NCBI GenBank assembly: GCA_003023245.1 | Contig: PXTR01000040.1 | Location: forward strand, 1 to 13,504 | Reading direction: 5' to 3' | From: Bacteroidetes bacterium QS_8_68_15 | Lineage (GTDB): Bacteria > Bacteroidota > Rhodothermia > Rhodothermales > Salinibacteraceae | DNA length: 13,504 nucleotides | Shown here: in pieces, positions 1 through 6,760 of the stretch | How the letters are laid out: each line of letters opens with the position of its first letter | How positions within the stretch are numbered: position 1 is the stretch's first letter | Notes under the pieces: model-generated | Database searches by the model: none | Told to the model about the DNA's origin: nothing | The model's input: only the letters and a program-made list of their open reading frames with translations | Made by a program: the position numbers and the translations under genes

Positions 1-366
1 AGGGGCGTGACGTGGCTTTCGGTCGTTTCCTCCGCTCCCGGCAAGCAGGGGTACCACCCGCCGGAAAAAATGAACGCCCTTAATGAAAAGAAGGGCGGCC
101 ACCAGACGGCCATTCTGATGGACCCGAAGGGCAAGGTGGGCAAACGGTACGGCGCCAAGACGACGCCGCACATGTACGTCATCGACCCCGAGGGCACCCT
201 GATCTACAAAGGGGGCATCGACGATCGCCCGACGACGGACCCGGCCGACCTCGAAGGGGCGACCAACTACGTAGTCAACGCGCTGGAGGCGTCCATGAAC
301 GGCAACGAGGTCGAGACGAAAACGGCCCGGCCCTACGGCTGCTCGGTGAAATACGCCGCGAAGTAG
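1..366 (+). CDS. Thioredoxin-like redoxin (AhpC/TSA-type), C-terminal part; 5' end outside window
   Basis: The reading frame is open from base 1 (Arg-Gly-Val-Thr-Trp-Leu...) to TAG at 364-366, so the N-terminus lies left of the window. The visible 121 residues match the second half of a thioredoxin-fold redoxin. They include SSAPGKQGY, a strand-turn-strand ILMDPKGKVGKRYGAKTTPHMYVIDPEGTLIYKG with the cis-proline region (TTPHMYVID), and a C-terminal PYGCSVKY tail. These features are typical of the roughly 200-residue 'thioredoxin family protein' of Bacteroidota and Rhodothermota. The peroxidatic Cys would be in the missing part. The likely role is thiol-dependent peroxide or disulfide chemistry, with the compartment unknown because any signal peptide is off the edge. 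The valine GTG at 7 is probably internal, not a start. Only 11 bp separate the stop from the CRISPR array. Confidence 0.85.
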   Translation, partial: RGVTWLSVVSSAPGKQGYHPPEKMNALNEKKGGHQTAILMDPKGKVGKRYGAKTTPHMYVIDPEGTLIYKGGIDDRPTTDPADLEGATNYVVNALEASMNGNEVETKTARPYGCSVKYAAK

Positions 367-377
367 GAGGGCTTGGC

Positions 378-1625
378 GAGCGATCTCCGCGTGGGCGGAG
401 TCATCGAGAGCGCGCGGGCGACCTCCTGGGCCAGCGGCGGTCTATCTCCGCGTGGGCGGAGTCATCCAATGAAAAACCGAATCGAATATCTCCGCAACCG
501 GTCTATCTCCGCGTGGGCGGAGTCATCAGTGTCGCGCGGACAGCTGGAGATAACCTGCAAGGTCTATCTCCGCGTGGGCGGAGTCATCACCTCGTTCTGT
601 GGAAGACGGTCCATTATGTAGGGTCTATCTCCGCGTGGGCGGAGTCATCCCTGATATGGCGCGTGAGCGACGCACAAGGAAAGGTCTATCTCCGCGTGGG
701 CGGAGTCATCAGCTACCAGGTCGTGAAGGTGTCGGAGAAATGAGGTCTATCTCCGCGTGGGCGGAGTCATCCAGTTCGCCGTTGGCTTCCTTGCGAGCGT
801 ACAGGGTCTATCTCCGCGTGGGCGGAGTCATCCCGGAACGGGGTAAGATCCGCCCGAATCGCCAAGGTCTATCTCCGCGTGGGCGGAGTCATCAAGTCTT
901 GCCCGGTGAAGAGGGGACCGACCTGGGGTCTATCTCCGCGTGGGCGGAGTCATCTCGCTCAACTCGAACCGCTTTCGCAGAGAAGCAGGTCTATCTCCGC
1001 GTGGGCGGAGTCATCTGTCGGCGAAGGAACAGTGTTTCAAGATCATTAGGTCTATCTCCGCGTGGGCGGAGTCATCGTGCCTTCCTCCTCCACGAGCATC
1101 GAGTCCATGGGTCTATCTCCGCGTGGGCGGAGTCATCGCTCGCGATACGGGAGTCACCCGCACGTGACCGGGTCTATCTCCGCGTGGGCGGAGTCATCGG
1201 TCTTGTGGCTTACATGTGGCACCGTGGTGACGGTCTATCTCCGCGTGGGCGGAGTCATCCCGGCCCGGTCGCGGTAAGAGCCCCGACGAAGGGGTCTATC
1301 TCCGCGTGGGCGGAGTCATCAAATTTTGCCGTGAATATCTCCAAACCTTGGCGGGTCTATCTCCGCGTGGGCGGAGTCATCCTCGCTCACGCGGTCGGCC
1401 ACGATGCGCGAAAAGGTCTATCTCCGCGTGGGCGGAGTCATCCCACCATGAAAGACCTGCCTGGCGAGGAGCTGAGGTCTATCTCCGCGTGGGCGGAGTC
1501 ATCCACGTCGCGATCTCGCCAGCGCGGCGAAGCAGAGGTCTATCTCCGCGTGGGCGGAGTCATCGCATCGAGCGAGTAAATGAGTGAGCCTCAGCGGGGT
1601 CTATCTCCGCGTGGGCGGAGTCATC
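378..1625 (-). CRISPR. CRISPR array, 21 repeats / 20 spacers, type I-E-like repeat, transcribed on minus strand
   Basis: A 28-bp unit (plus strand starts GGTCTATCTCC, ends GGCGGAGTCATC) recurs every 61 bp exactly at 378 + 61n, giving 20 spacers of 33 bp with no indels. All repeats are identical except the leftmost (378-405), which differs at three of its first five bases. A degenerate end repeat marks the leader-distal side. On the minus strand the repeat has a 6-bp stem CTCCGC/GCGGAG around a CCAC loop and ends ATAGACC. This resembles the ATAAACCG or ATGGACCG handle of type I-E repeats. I infer a Cas6e-type hairpin with an 8-nt handle whose last base is variable. Spacers are all different from one another, and none was recognised as matching other parts of the window by eye. 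No cas gene is present in the window. Open frames crossing the array arise because 61 leaves remainder 1 when divided by 3, and are not genes. Confidence 0.98.
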
Positions 1626-1829
1626 CTGTGCCACTTTGTCGGCCCGGGAGCGACGGGGAGCCGCTTCAGAGCGTCAAAGCGCCCGCATAGGAGCAACGCG
1701 CGCCATTTTTGCAGCGGCGCGAGCGGTGCAGGGCTTCACAACGTATCCATCCGTGGGTTCGCTGTCAAGCCTCGCCGCGGGCTTCCGCACGGCGGTCCGG
1801 GCGCGACGGCAGCGCAACGACCCAGACCC
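1626..1829 (-). promoter_or_regulatory. Probable CRISPR leader
   Basis: This is the non-coding stretch between the perfect, leader-proximal repeat (1598-1625) and the stop of the FtsX-like permease gene at 1830. It is assigned as the leader for three reasons. The degenerate repeat is at the opposite end. The left side of the array has no room for a leader (11 bp from the redoxin stop). A promoter-like sequence here points into the array. It is not notably AT-rich apart from a short ATTTTTG tract near 1706. Confidence 0.75.
1740..1768 (-). promoter_or_regulatory. Candidate pre-crRNA promoter
   Basis: On the minus strand a consensus -35 hexamer TTGACA (1768-1763) is followed, after exactly 17 bp, by TACGTT (1745-1740) as a -10. 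The predicted start is near 1733, about 108 nt before the first repeat. The hexamers and spacing are seen directly; promoter function is inferred. Confidence 0.5.
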
Positions 1830-3233
1830 TCAAACACTACCCAGCGCCTCCAGCGGTTCGACGCGGGCGGCGCGGCGGGCCGGGAAAAACGCCGCCGCCA
1901 GGCTCACCGCCAGTGTGACGGCGAGGATGCCCAGAGCCGTCCACGCGGGCGTGTGGAAGACGCTGATTGCCGGCAGGCCGCGCTGTACCAGAAAGTAGCC
2001 CACCAGCGCGTCGAGGCCCAGCGTCACGAGCCAGCCCAGCGCGAGCCCCGCCAGGCCGCCGAGCAGGCCCAGCAGTCCGCCCTCCAGCACGAACAGGCGC
2101 GTCAGGTCGCCCTCCGCGCCGCCGACGGCCTTCATCACGCCGATCTCGCTGAAGCGCTCGCGCACGTTCATCGCGGTGGTGTTGGCGATGCCGACGGTGG
2201 CGACCAGAAGCGCGATGAGGCCGACGACCGTGAGCGCCAGGTCGGTGATGAGGAAGAGCCGCTCCAGGCGGTCGAACTGTTCGCGGAAGCTGGTGGTGTA
2301 GACGCCCATCTCCTCGACGGCGGAGCGCACCGCCGCGTGGCGGCCCGCGCCGGCGAGCTGTATGCGCGCGGCCCGGTAGCCCTGTTCGGACGCCCCCCGG
2401 TTCAAAAGTAGATCGAGCGTGGAGAAAAACGAAATCTTCGGCATCTGCTTCGCCCGCCCCAGCGGCAGCAAGACGCGGGAGAAGCCCGAGAGCGCCGTGT
2501 CCTCGCTCGACAGCAGCCCCGCCACGCGCATCGGCACCTCGCGCTCGTCGATCGGCAGCGCCGAGAGGCCGCGCTGAAGCATCGCCGTGGCCGCACCGAT
2601 CCCCGAAAAGTCGAGCGTGGCGGTCGTCACCGTCAGTGTGTCGCCGACGATGTCCGCCGGGGCACCGTCGTAGCCGAGGCGTCGCGCCATCGACGGGCTC
2701 ACCAGGAGCGCGCGCGCATCGGTCGAGTCGAAGAAGGCGCCGTGGGCCGGCCGGTACGCCTTCAGCCGGCGGAAGCGCATTGGGATCGCCTCGGCGTTGG
2801 CGACGACGGCCTGGGCGCCGCTGGTTGCACTGTCGCCGCTCGTCGCCGCCGCCGTGCTGCGCGCAATCTGCACGGGAAAGCCGATCTCCGGGTAGGCCGC
2901 CATCACCCCGTCGAGCCGGTCGATTTCGGTGAGCAGGCTGTCGGTGAGCGGGACCGTAGCCTCCGCCGCACTGTCGCCGCGCGCGGAGTCGGGGCGGAAG
3001 GCCAGGCCGCCGAGCTTGCCCAGCGCCGAGGGGCTGGAGGTCACGCGCAGCGTGTTGTAGAGCCGCAGCGCGTCGAACTCGCCGCGCACGGCCCGCTGCA
3101 CGCCGCTACCGTAGGACAGGAGCGCCACAAGCGCCGCCGCCCCGATCATCACGCCGACGAGCGTCAAAACGCTGCGCGCGCGGTTGCGCCGCAGGTTCGC
3201 CGCCGCCATCTTGAGCAAGTCGGTCGAGCGCAT
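1830..3233 (-). CDS. FtsX/MacB-family ABC transporter permease
   Basis: This is a 467-residue membrane protein with the FtsX/MacB layout. It has an N-terminal transmembrane helix (about residues 22-42, SVLTLVGVMIGAAALVALLS), a large extracytoplasmic MacB-type domain of about 280 residues, then three C-terminal helices. The first of these is followed by the conserved cytoplasmic loop NVRERFSEIGVMKAVGG, and the protein ends FFPARRAARVEPLEALGSV. Family members use ATP hydrolysis in a partner to move lipoproteins, peptides or drugs mechanically across or out of the membrane; the substrate cannot be told here. I chose ATG at 3233 (MRSTDLLKMAAANLRRNRARS) because family homology begins there. The open frame continues to 3305, but that extension is pyrimidine-rich repeat translation. 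The ATPase gene lies 128 bp upstream on the same strand, so the two probably form an operon. No Shine-Dalgarno is visible. Confidence 0.9.
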   Translation of the reverse strand: MRSTDLLKMAAANLRRNRARSVLTLVGVMIGAAALVALLSYGSGVQRAVRGEFDALRLYNTLRVTSSPSALGKLGGLAFRPDSARGDSAAEATVPLTDSLLTEIDRLDGVMAAYPEIGFPVQIARSTAAATSGDSATSGAQAVVANAEAIPMRFRRLKAYRPAHGAFFDSTDARALLVSPSMARRLGYDGAPADIVGDTLTVTTATLDFSGIGAATAMLQRGLSALPIDEREVPMRVAGLLSSEDTALSGFSRVLLPLGRAKQMPKISFFSTLDLLLNRGASEQGYRAARIQLAGAGRHAAVRSAVEEMGVYTTSFREQFDRLERLFLITDLALTVVGLIALLVATVGIANTTAMNVRERFSEIGVMKAVGGAEGDLTRLFVLEGGLLGLLGGLAGLALGWLVTLGLDALVGYFLVQRGLPAISVFHTPAWTALGILAVTLAVSLAAAFFPARRAARVEPLEALGSV

Positions 3234-3308
3234 GGTTTTTGGGAAGGTGTGAAGGGCTCGCTTCGCTCGCCGAGGGGGGGGTGTGAAGGTGGAGGGAGTG
3301 AGCAACGT

Positions 3309-3364
3309 CCCTTTTCACCTTTGCTCTCTTCCCCTCGTCCCTTCTCCCCCTTCCCACCATCCTA
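3309..3364. repeat. Degenerate heptad tract starting at the ATPase stop codon
   Basis: Eight consecutive 7-bp steps of the form NNYCCNN (plus strand, e.g. GTCCCTT, CTCCCCC, TTCCCAC, CATCCTA) run from 3309. The last step contains the TAG stop (3362-3364, minus strand) of the ABC ATPase gene. On the coding strand it is a purine tract with GGG about every 7 bases. A complementary pyrimidine tract (CTTCACA, CACCTTC) precedes the permease start at 3233, so the 128-bp spacer has inverted ends. Unit conservation is loose. Confidence 0.5.
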
Positions 3365-4069
3365 AACGAGTTGTCCGTCGCGCAGGCGAAACACGTCTTC
3401 CGCTGCGTCTTCGACTTCCGCGAAGTGGTGCGTGACGACGACGACGGTGCGGCCCTGCTCGTCGTGGATGTCGCGGAGGAGGTCGATGACGGCCGCACCG
3501 GTCTCGGCATCGAGATTGCCGGTCGGCTCGTCGGCCAAGAGCAGCGGCGGGTCGCCGGTCAGGGCGCGCGCGACGGCCACGCGCTGCTGCTCCCCGCCGG
3601 ACAGCTCGGCGGGGCGGTGCCCGGCGCGGTCCGCGAGGCCCACCTGCGCGAGGCACGCCTCAGCGCGGGCGCGGCGGCGCTCCGGGGCGCCGCCGGCGAG
3701 GATCATCGGCAGGGCCACGTTCTCCAGCGCCGTCATGGTGGGGACGAGGTGAAACTGCTGAAAGACGATCCCGACCATGCGCCGCCGGAACTGCGCCTGC
3801 TCGCCGCGCGAGAGGTCGGCCAGGCGCCACTCGCCGAGGCGAATCTGGCCGTCGGAAGGCCGGTCGAGCGCGGCGGCGAGGTGCAGGAGCGTCGACTTGC
3901 CGGAGCCGCTCGGTCCCACGACGGCGGCGAAGCGGCCGGCCGGCACCGTCAGCGACACGTCGCGCAGGGCGTCGACAGCAGAGCGCCCGCGCCGGTAGCG
4001 CTTCGAGACGCCCCGCAGCGCGAGGTCGGCATCGTGGGGCTGCTGCTGCGCAGGAGAAGAGGCGGCCAT
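3362..4069 (-). CDS. ABC transporter ATP-binding protein, LolD/MacB type
   Basis: This 235-residue nucleotide-binding protein has all ABC motifs in order. Walker A GPSGSGKST is at about 52-60, the Q-loop FQQFHLVP at about 103-110, the signature LSGGEQQR at 156-163, Walker B LLLADEPTGNLD beginning at about 176, and the H-loop VVTHH at about 211-215. The ADEPTGNLD sequence and short length are typical of the LolD/MacB/FtsE group, which pairs with FtsX-like permeases, and such a permease follows directly. It acts on the cytoplasmic face to power that permease. The start is set at ATG 4069 (MAASSPAQQQ). The open frame reaches 4207, but the 46 extra residues overlap the lexA stop and include translated heptad repeat. 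No Shine-Dalgarno is visible. The substrate is unknown. Confidence 0.92.
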   Translation of the reverse strand: MAASSPAQQQPHDADLALRGVSKRYRRGRSAVDALRDVSLTVPAGRFAAVVGPSGSGKSTLLHLAAALDRPSDGQIRLGEWRLADLSRGEQAQFRRRMVGIVFQQFHLVPTMTALENVALPMILAGGAPERRRARAEACLAQVGLADRAGHRPAELSGGEQQRVAVARALTGDPPLLLADEPTGNLDAETGAAVIDLLRDIHDEQGRTVVVVTHHFAEVEDAAEDVFRLRDGQLV

Positions 4070-4175
4070 GCGGGGCGGCGGGGCGTCGCCGGGGAAGATA
4101 CTACATGTTGTTCTACTTCGGGGGACCGATCGTCGTTTGTTCGACTCCACGAAGGCTTCTTGGATTTGACTGCCG

Positions 4176-4203
4176 TCCGCCCTCCACGGTCCACCGTCCC
4201 CAC
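4176..4203. repeat. Four heptads TCC-N4 abutting the lexA stop codon
   Basis: The plus strand reads TCCGCCC, TCCACGG, TCCACCG, TCCCCAC with no gap, ending at 4203, the base next to the lexA stop (4204-4206). On the lexA coding strand the tract begins immediately after TGA as units NNNNGGA. It lies in the 134-bp spacer between lexA and the ABC ATPase gene. Confidence 0.75.
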
Positions 4204-4839
4204 TCACGCCGTGGCGCTGCGCTTGAAAATGCCCTCATCGTTGACGTGGCCGACGTAGCGGCCCAGGACGGTCACCTCCTCGAACACGTCGGGCGTGATG
4301 TGAATGTCGTCGTATTCCTCGTTGGCCGGCTCCAGGCGCAGCCCCCGGTCGCCGTGGTAGACGCGCTTCAGCGAGGTTTCGCCGTCGTAGAGCACCGCCC
4401 CGATGCCGCCTTCGGGAATGTCTTCGTCGATGAGGAGAACGTAGTCGCCGTCGTGGATGTCGGCCCCGTTCATCGACTGCCCGGCCACGCGAATAGCGAA
4501 CAGCTCGTCGAGGTTGGGAAAGAGCGTGTCGAGCGTGATGGTGCCGAGGTCCGCCTCGACGGCTTCCTGGAGCGACCCGGCGGAGATGAGCCCTTTCACC
4601 GGGATACCGCCGACCGAGCGCACGGATTTTTTGTCGGCCAGGTGGTACCCCTGCTCGTCGCGCGTGAGGAAGCCCTTCTTGCGAAGCGCCTTCAGGTTCT
4701 GGGTGACGCTGTTGGGCGAGCGGTAGCCGAAGTGATCGGTAATCTCGCGGTAGGTGGGCCAGACGTCCTCCTCGCGCACGTAGCGGATGAGGTACTGGAG
4801 GAAGGCGTGCTGCTTGGCGGTCAGCTTCTTGCGACTCAT
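4204..4839 (-). CDS. lexA: LexA SOS repressor
   Basis: This 211-residue protein carries an N-terminal winged helix-turn-helix (about 1-65: LTAKQHAFLQYLIRYVREEDVWPTYREI, with the recognition helix near YRSPNSVTQNLKAL) and a C-terminal S24 autoprotease domain. The Ala-Gly self-cleavage bond is at about 87-88 (LISAGSL), the nucleophile Ser is at 122 (VAGQSM), and the general base Lys is at 158 (TSLKR). All catalytic parts are present, so it should be a functional RecA-triggered repressor of DNA-damage genes. The start is ATG 4839 (MSRKKLTAKQ), matching the family. The frame is open to 5031 but the extra 64 residues have no homology. No other obvious SOS gene is adjacent. Palindromes upstream (4902-4914, 4962-4986) are candidate autoregulatory sites. 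Confidence 0.95.
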   Translation of the reverse strand: MSRKKLTAKQHAFLQYLIRYVREEDVWPTYREITDHFGYRSPNSVTQNLKALRKKGFLTRDEQGYHLADKKSVRSVGGIPVKGLISAGSLQEAVEADLGTITLDTLFPNLDELFAIRVAGQSMNGADIHDGDYVLLIDEDIPEGGIGAVLYDGETSLKRVYHGDRGLRLEPANEEYDDIHITPDVFEEVTVLGRYVGHVNDEGIFKRSATA

Positions 4840-4892
4840 GGCAGCGGGGGCAGGAAGCGGGGAACGAGCGGGCGGTTGCACATGCTTTCCAC

Positions 4893-4922
4893 AGTTTACG
4901 GACGCCGCCGGCGTAGTTGCAA
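4893..4922 (-). promoter_or_regulatory. Candidate lexA promoter with a palindrome between -35 and -10
   Basis: On the minus strand TTGCAA (4922-4917) and TAAACT (4898-4893) are separated by 18 bp, about 55 bp upstream of the lexA ATG. Between them lies a perfect 6+1+6 palindrome ACGCCG-C-CGGCGT (4902-4914), placed where a repressor would block polymerase. GC-rich palindromes of this size also occur by chance, so operator function is only a suggestion. Confidence 0.3.
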
Positions 4923-4961
4923 GTCGTGGGTTGTTCGCTACTGGTGAACTCTTTAGCTTAA

Positions 4962-4986
4962 GTGCCCGCGCAAAAATTTCGGGCAC
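4962..4986. promoter_or_regulatory. Perfect inverted repeat GTGCCCG-N11-CGGGCAC upstream of lexA
   Basis: Seven-base arms at 4962-4968 and 4980-4986 flank an A/T-rich 11-nt centre (CGCAAAAATTT). It lies between lexA (-) and the truncated DUF4249 frame (+) and could be an operator or a hairpin. It coincides with the GTG that opens the DUF4249 frame. Confidence 0.4.
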
Positions 4987-4988
4987 AG

Positions 4989-5016
4989 ACGATGGACGAC
5001 CGACCATGGACGATGG
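4989..5016. repeat. Four heptads ACSAYSG upstream of lexA
   Basis: The plus strand reads ACGATGG, ACGACCG, ACCATGG, ACGATGG in uninterrupted 7-bp steps. This is followed by an inverted pair GACGATG (5009-5015) / CATCGTC (5029-5035). The tract sits exactly where the missing 5' part of the DUF4249 gene would be expected to start. Confidence 0.7.
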
Positions 5017-5718
5017 TTCGTCAAGACGCATCGTCCGTCGTCAATGTGTATCGCAGCTTTGACCGCGATACCGGGCCGGAGCAAAGCGAGACGTACGCGA
5101 TTCGCGTCTCAGCGCCGGGCTTTTCGGGCGTCGCCGAGGCCGTCGGACGCGCACCGGCGCCCGTGCCGTTCGGGAGCCTCTCGCGCGGCGAGGCGCCGGA
5201 GCCGGAGCAGACGGAAATCGACGTGCAGCTCACTGACCCCGAAGGCCGCGACGACTATTACACCTTGTCGGTCTATCAGCAGGCCGTGCGCAGCGACACC
5301 GTCGGGCTACAGGTGGAACTGTCATTCTCTTCCACCAGCCCGCTGTTGCAAGAAAACGCGCAGGAGCAGTTCATCGACGATGGGCCGGGCAAGGTGCGCA
5401 CGACCTACTACGACGGCGCGCTCTTTAGCGACACCGCCTTCGAGGGAGAGACGCGCCGCATGAGCATTCGCTTTACCGCCGACAACATTGGTGGCCTTCC
5501 CCCTGACGTCGAGAAGCGCACCGTCGTGGTGCTTACCTCGCTTTCGGAAGACCGCTACGAGTACCGGCGCACCCTGCGCCTCAGCGAGCGCACTGGCGAA
5601 AACCCCTTTTCTGGACCGGTGCAGATCCACTCCAACGTGCGCGGCGGGTTGGGCATTTTCGCCGGCGCGGCCCGCGTAGGGCGCGTCGTATTGCGCGAGG
5701 GGGCTTCGCCGTGAACAC

Positions 5719-6357
5719 CTACTGCCGTTCTTCGGCGAAGCGCGCCTCGAGATGCGTGTGCATCGCGTCGAGCGCGCGCCGGCGGTGACTGACCGCGTTT
5801 TTGGCCTCGGCGCTCATCTCGGCGAAGGTCTGGTCGGCGGGGGCGTCGTTGGGGACGAAGAGTTCGTCGTAGCCGAAGCCGCCGTCGCCGCGTTCGCTGC
5901 GGGCGATGCGGCCCCGGCAGACGCCTTCGACGCAGTGCGTATCGCCGGGGTCGTCACGGGAGGCGTCGGCGGGGGCGGCCAGGGCGACGACGGTGCGAAA
6001 CTGCGCGCCGCGGTCGGCCCGGCCGTCGAGGGTGCGCAGCAGCTTGCGCCGGTTGTCGGCGGCGGTGGCGTCGGCGCCGGCGAAGCGCGCGGTGTGCACG
6101 CCGGGACGCCCGTCGAGCGCGTCGACTTCCAGGCCCGTGTCGTCGGCGAGGGCGGGGACGGAGGCGAAGGCGGCGAGCGTTTCGGCTTTTTTGCGCGCGT
6201 TGCCGTCCAGCGTGTCGCGGTCTTCGACGACGGCGGGCGCACCGGGAAACTCGTCGAGCGTGCGCAGGCGGACGGGCAGCTCGGAGAGCAGGGCGCGCAG
6301 CTCGGCAACCTTGCCGTCGTTGCGCGTCGCCAGGAGGAGGTCGAACGGGTCGTTCAC
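5719..6357 (-). CDS. rdgB: XTP/dITP diphosphatase (RdgB/HAM1, non-canonical purine NTP pyrophosphatase)
   Basis: This 212-residue cytosolic enzyme hydrolyses dITP, XTP and ITP to monophosphates and so keeps deaminated purines out of DNA and RNA. Family motifs are clear: the N-terminal LLLATRNDGKVAELRALL phosphate-binding loop, GNARKKAETLA, ALADDTGLEVDALDGRPGVHTARFAG with the catalytic Asp-Asp, GDGGFGYDELFVP, and the C-terminal SHRRRALDAM. The length is slightly above the usual ~200, with a small insertion around ASRDDPGDTHCVEGV. The start is GTG at 6357 (VNDPFDLLLATRN), the only start that keeps the conserved N-terminus; no Shine-Dalgarno precedes it. It is convergent with the DUF4249 remnant. 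Confidence 0.93.
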   Translation of the reverse strand: MNDPFDLLLATRNDGKVAELRALLSELPVRLRTLDEFPGAPAVVEDRDTLDGNARKKAETLAAFASVPALADDTGLEVDALDGRPGVHTARFAGADATAADNRRKLLRTLDGRADRGAQFRTVVALAAPADASRDDPGDTHCVEGVCRGRIARSERGDGGFGYDELFVPNDAPADQTFAEMSAEAKNAVSHRRRALDAMHTHLEARFAEERQ

Positions 6358-6519
6358 GGAGAGGGGGGAGTGATGGGCGTCAAGTAGGTCCGGAACAGTA
6401 CGCTGATGATGCGGTCAGTAGCAACGACGGAGGGCCTTTTGTCATTACCCTCGCGTGGTGCGCAAGCGGACCGAAGGTCGTGCCTCTGACGCTGCTGACG
6501 ACGTTCTCGGCCCGAAAAG

Positions 6520-6554
6520 CCGTCGTCCACGGTCCGCCGTCTGTCGTCGGTCAG
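6520..6554. repeat. Five heptads (CCGTCGT-type)
   Basis: Consecutive plus-strand units are CCGTCGT, CCACGGT, CCGCCGT, CTGTCGT, CGGTCAG, i.e. roughly CNGYCGT. They resemble on the opposite strand the units near lexA (ACGATGG, GGTGGAC). Confidence 0.65.
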
Positions 6555-6605
6555 CAAGCGGAGTTTCGCTGATCTACGTAATCGGGCGGCTCGTCGGTTT
6601 GGAAA

Positions 6606-6633
6606 GCTAACGGCCAACGGCCGGAAGCGCCAC
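6606..6633. repeat. Heptads GCYAACG and derivatives
   Basis: GCTAACG, GCCAACG, GCCGGAA, GCGCCAC follow one another at 7-bp steps. The first two differ by one base and the later ones are increasingly degenerate. Confidence 0.45.
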
Positions 6634-6693
6634 CCGGCGCCGGAAGCGCGAAACATGGCCGGGCACATGCTGTTGCAGAAAAGTACCTATTTT

Positions 6694-6723
6694 CGGAAGG
6701 GCTGCTCTCCAGCCTCGCTTCCG
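6694..6723 (+). promoter_or_regulatory. Hairpin with T-rich 3' flank upstream of rpsU
   Basis: The outer stem is CGGAAG (6694-6699) / CTTCCG (6718-6723) and the inner stem is GGCTG (6700-6704) / CAGCC (6710-6714) around CTCTC. Only three unpaired bases lie on one side. GTTTTCGCTTT follows. No plus-strand gene lies upstream to be terminated, so it is either in the rpsU 5' leader (attenuator or r-protein feedback site) or is incidental. A possible -10 TAATTA (6742-6747) downstream would instead exclude it from the transcript. Confidence 0.4.
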
Positions 6724-6760
6724 GTTTTCGCTTTCCTCGAATAATTATCCCGAACATCCC

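Larger units (their letters stand above)
4962..5714 (+). pseudogene. DUF4249-family protein, 5'-truncated (no signal peptide or N-terminal domain)
   Basis: The frame opens right after a TAA at 4959 (GTG 4962, ATG 4992) and runs 250 codons to TGA 5712-5714. From about residue 43 (SETYAIRVSAPGFSG) to the end it reads as the second half of a DUF4249 protein. It ends in the hallmark ENPFSGPVQIHSNVRGGLGIFAGAARV. Complete family members are secreted lipoproteins encoded near SusC/TonB-dependent receptors, with a Cys lipobox and an extra N-terminal beta domain. Here these are absent, and the first 20 or so residues are translated heptad repeat (MDDRPWTM). There is no TonB-dependent receptor upstream, only divergent lexA. 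The remaining 200+ codons have no stops, so the truncation is recent or the fragment is kept. It converges on rdgB with a 4-bp gap and no terminator. Confidence 0.7.
6358..6760. other. 403-bp non-coding region between divergent rdgB and rpsU
   Basis: No credible gene is seen. Frames here translate low-complexity repeat sequence. It holds two heptad tracts (6520-6554 and 6606-6633), a hairpin just before rpsU (6694-6723), and presumably the divergent promoters for rdgB and rpsU. I looked for tRNA-like cloverleaves and found none. Confidence 0.6.

Noticed and set aside
500..1400. Shared GAATATCTCC word in spacers at 467-499 and 1321-1353
   Set aside because: It is a ten-base match at different offsets with no extended similarity, so a chance match and not two spacers from one protospacer.
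373..1587. Several plus-strand frames with repeated GLSPRGRSH / SISAWAESS / VYLRVGGVI peptides
   Set aside because: They are translations of the CRISPR repeat in three successive frames (61-bp period), not a repeat protein.
1584..2411. 275-codon plus-strand frame starting in the last CRISPR repeat
   Set aside because: It runs through the leader and antisense to the permease gene. The composition (Ala/Arg/Gln-rich) and lack of any domain mark it as a shadow.
4840..5031. 64-residue N-terminal extension of LexA
   Set aside because: Family homology begins at the Met at 4839, and the extension crosses the putative promoter and palindromes.
6354..6757. Two minus-strand frames in the rdgB-rpsU spacer
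   Set aside because: Their residues come from heptad tracts (e.g. TDDRRRTVDDG, GRWPLAFQTD), with no domain and no support as genes.
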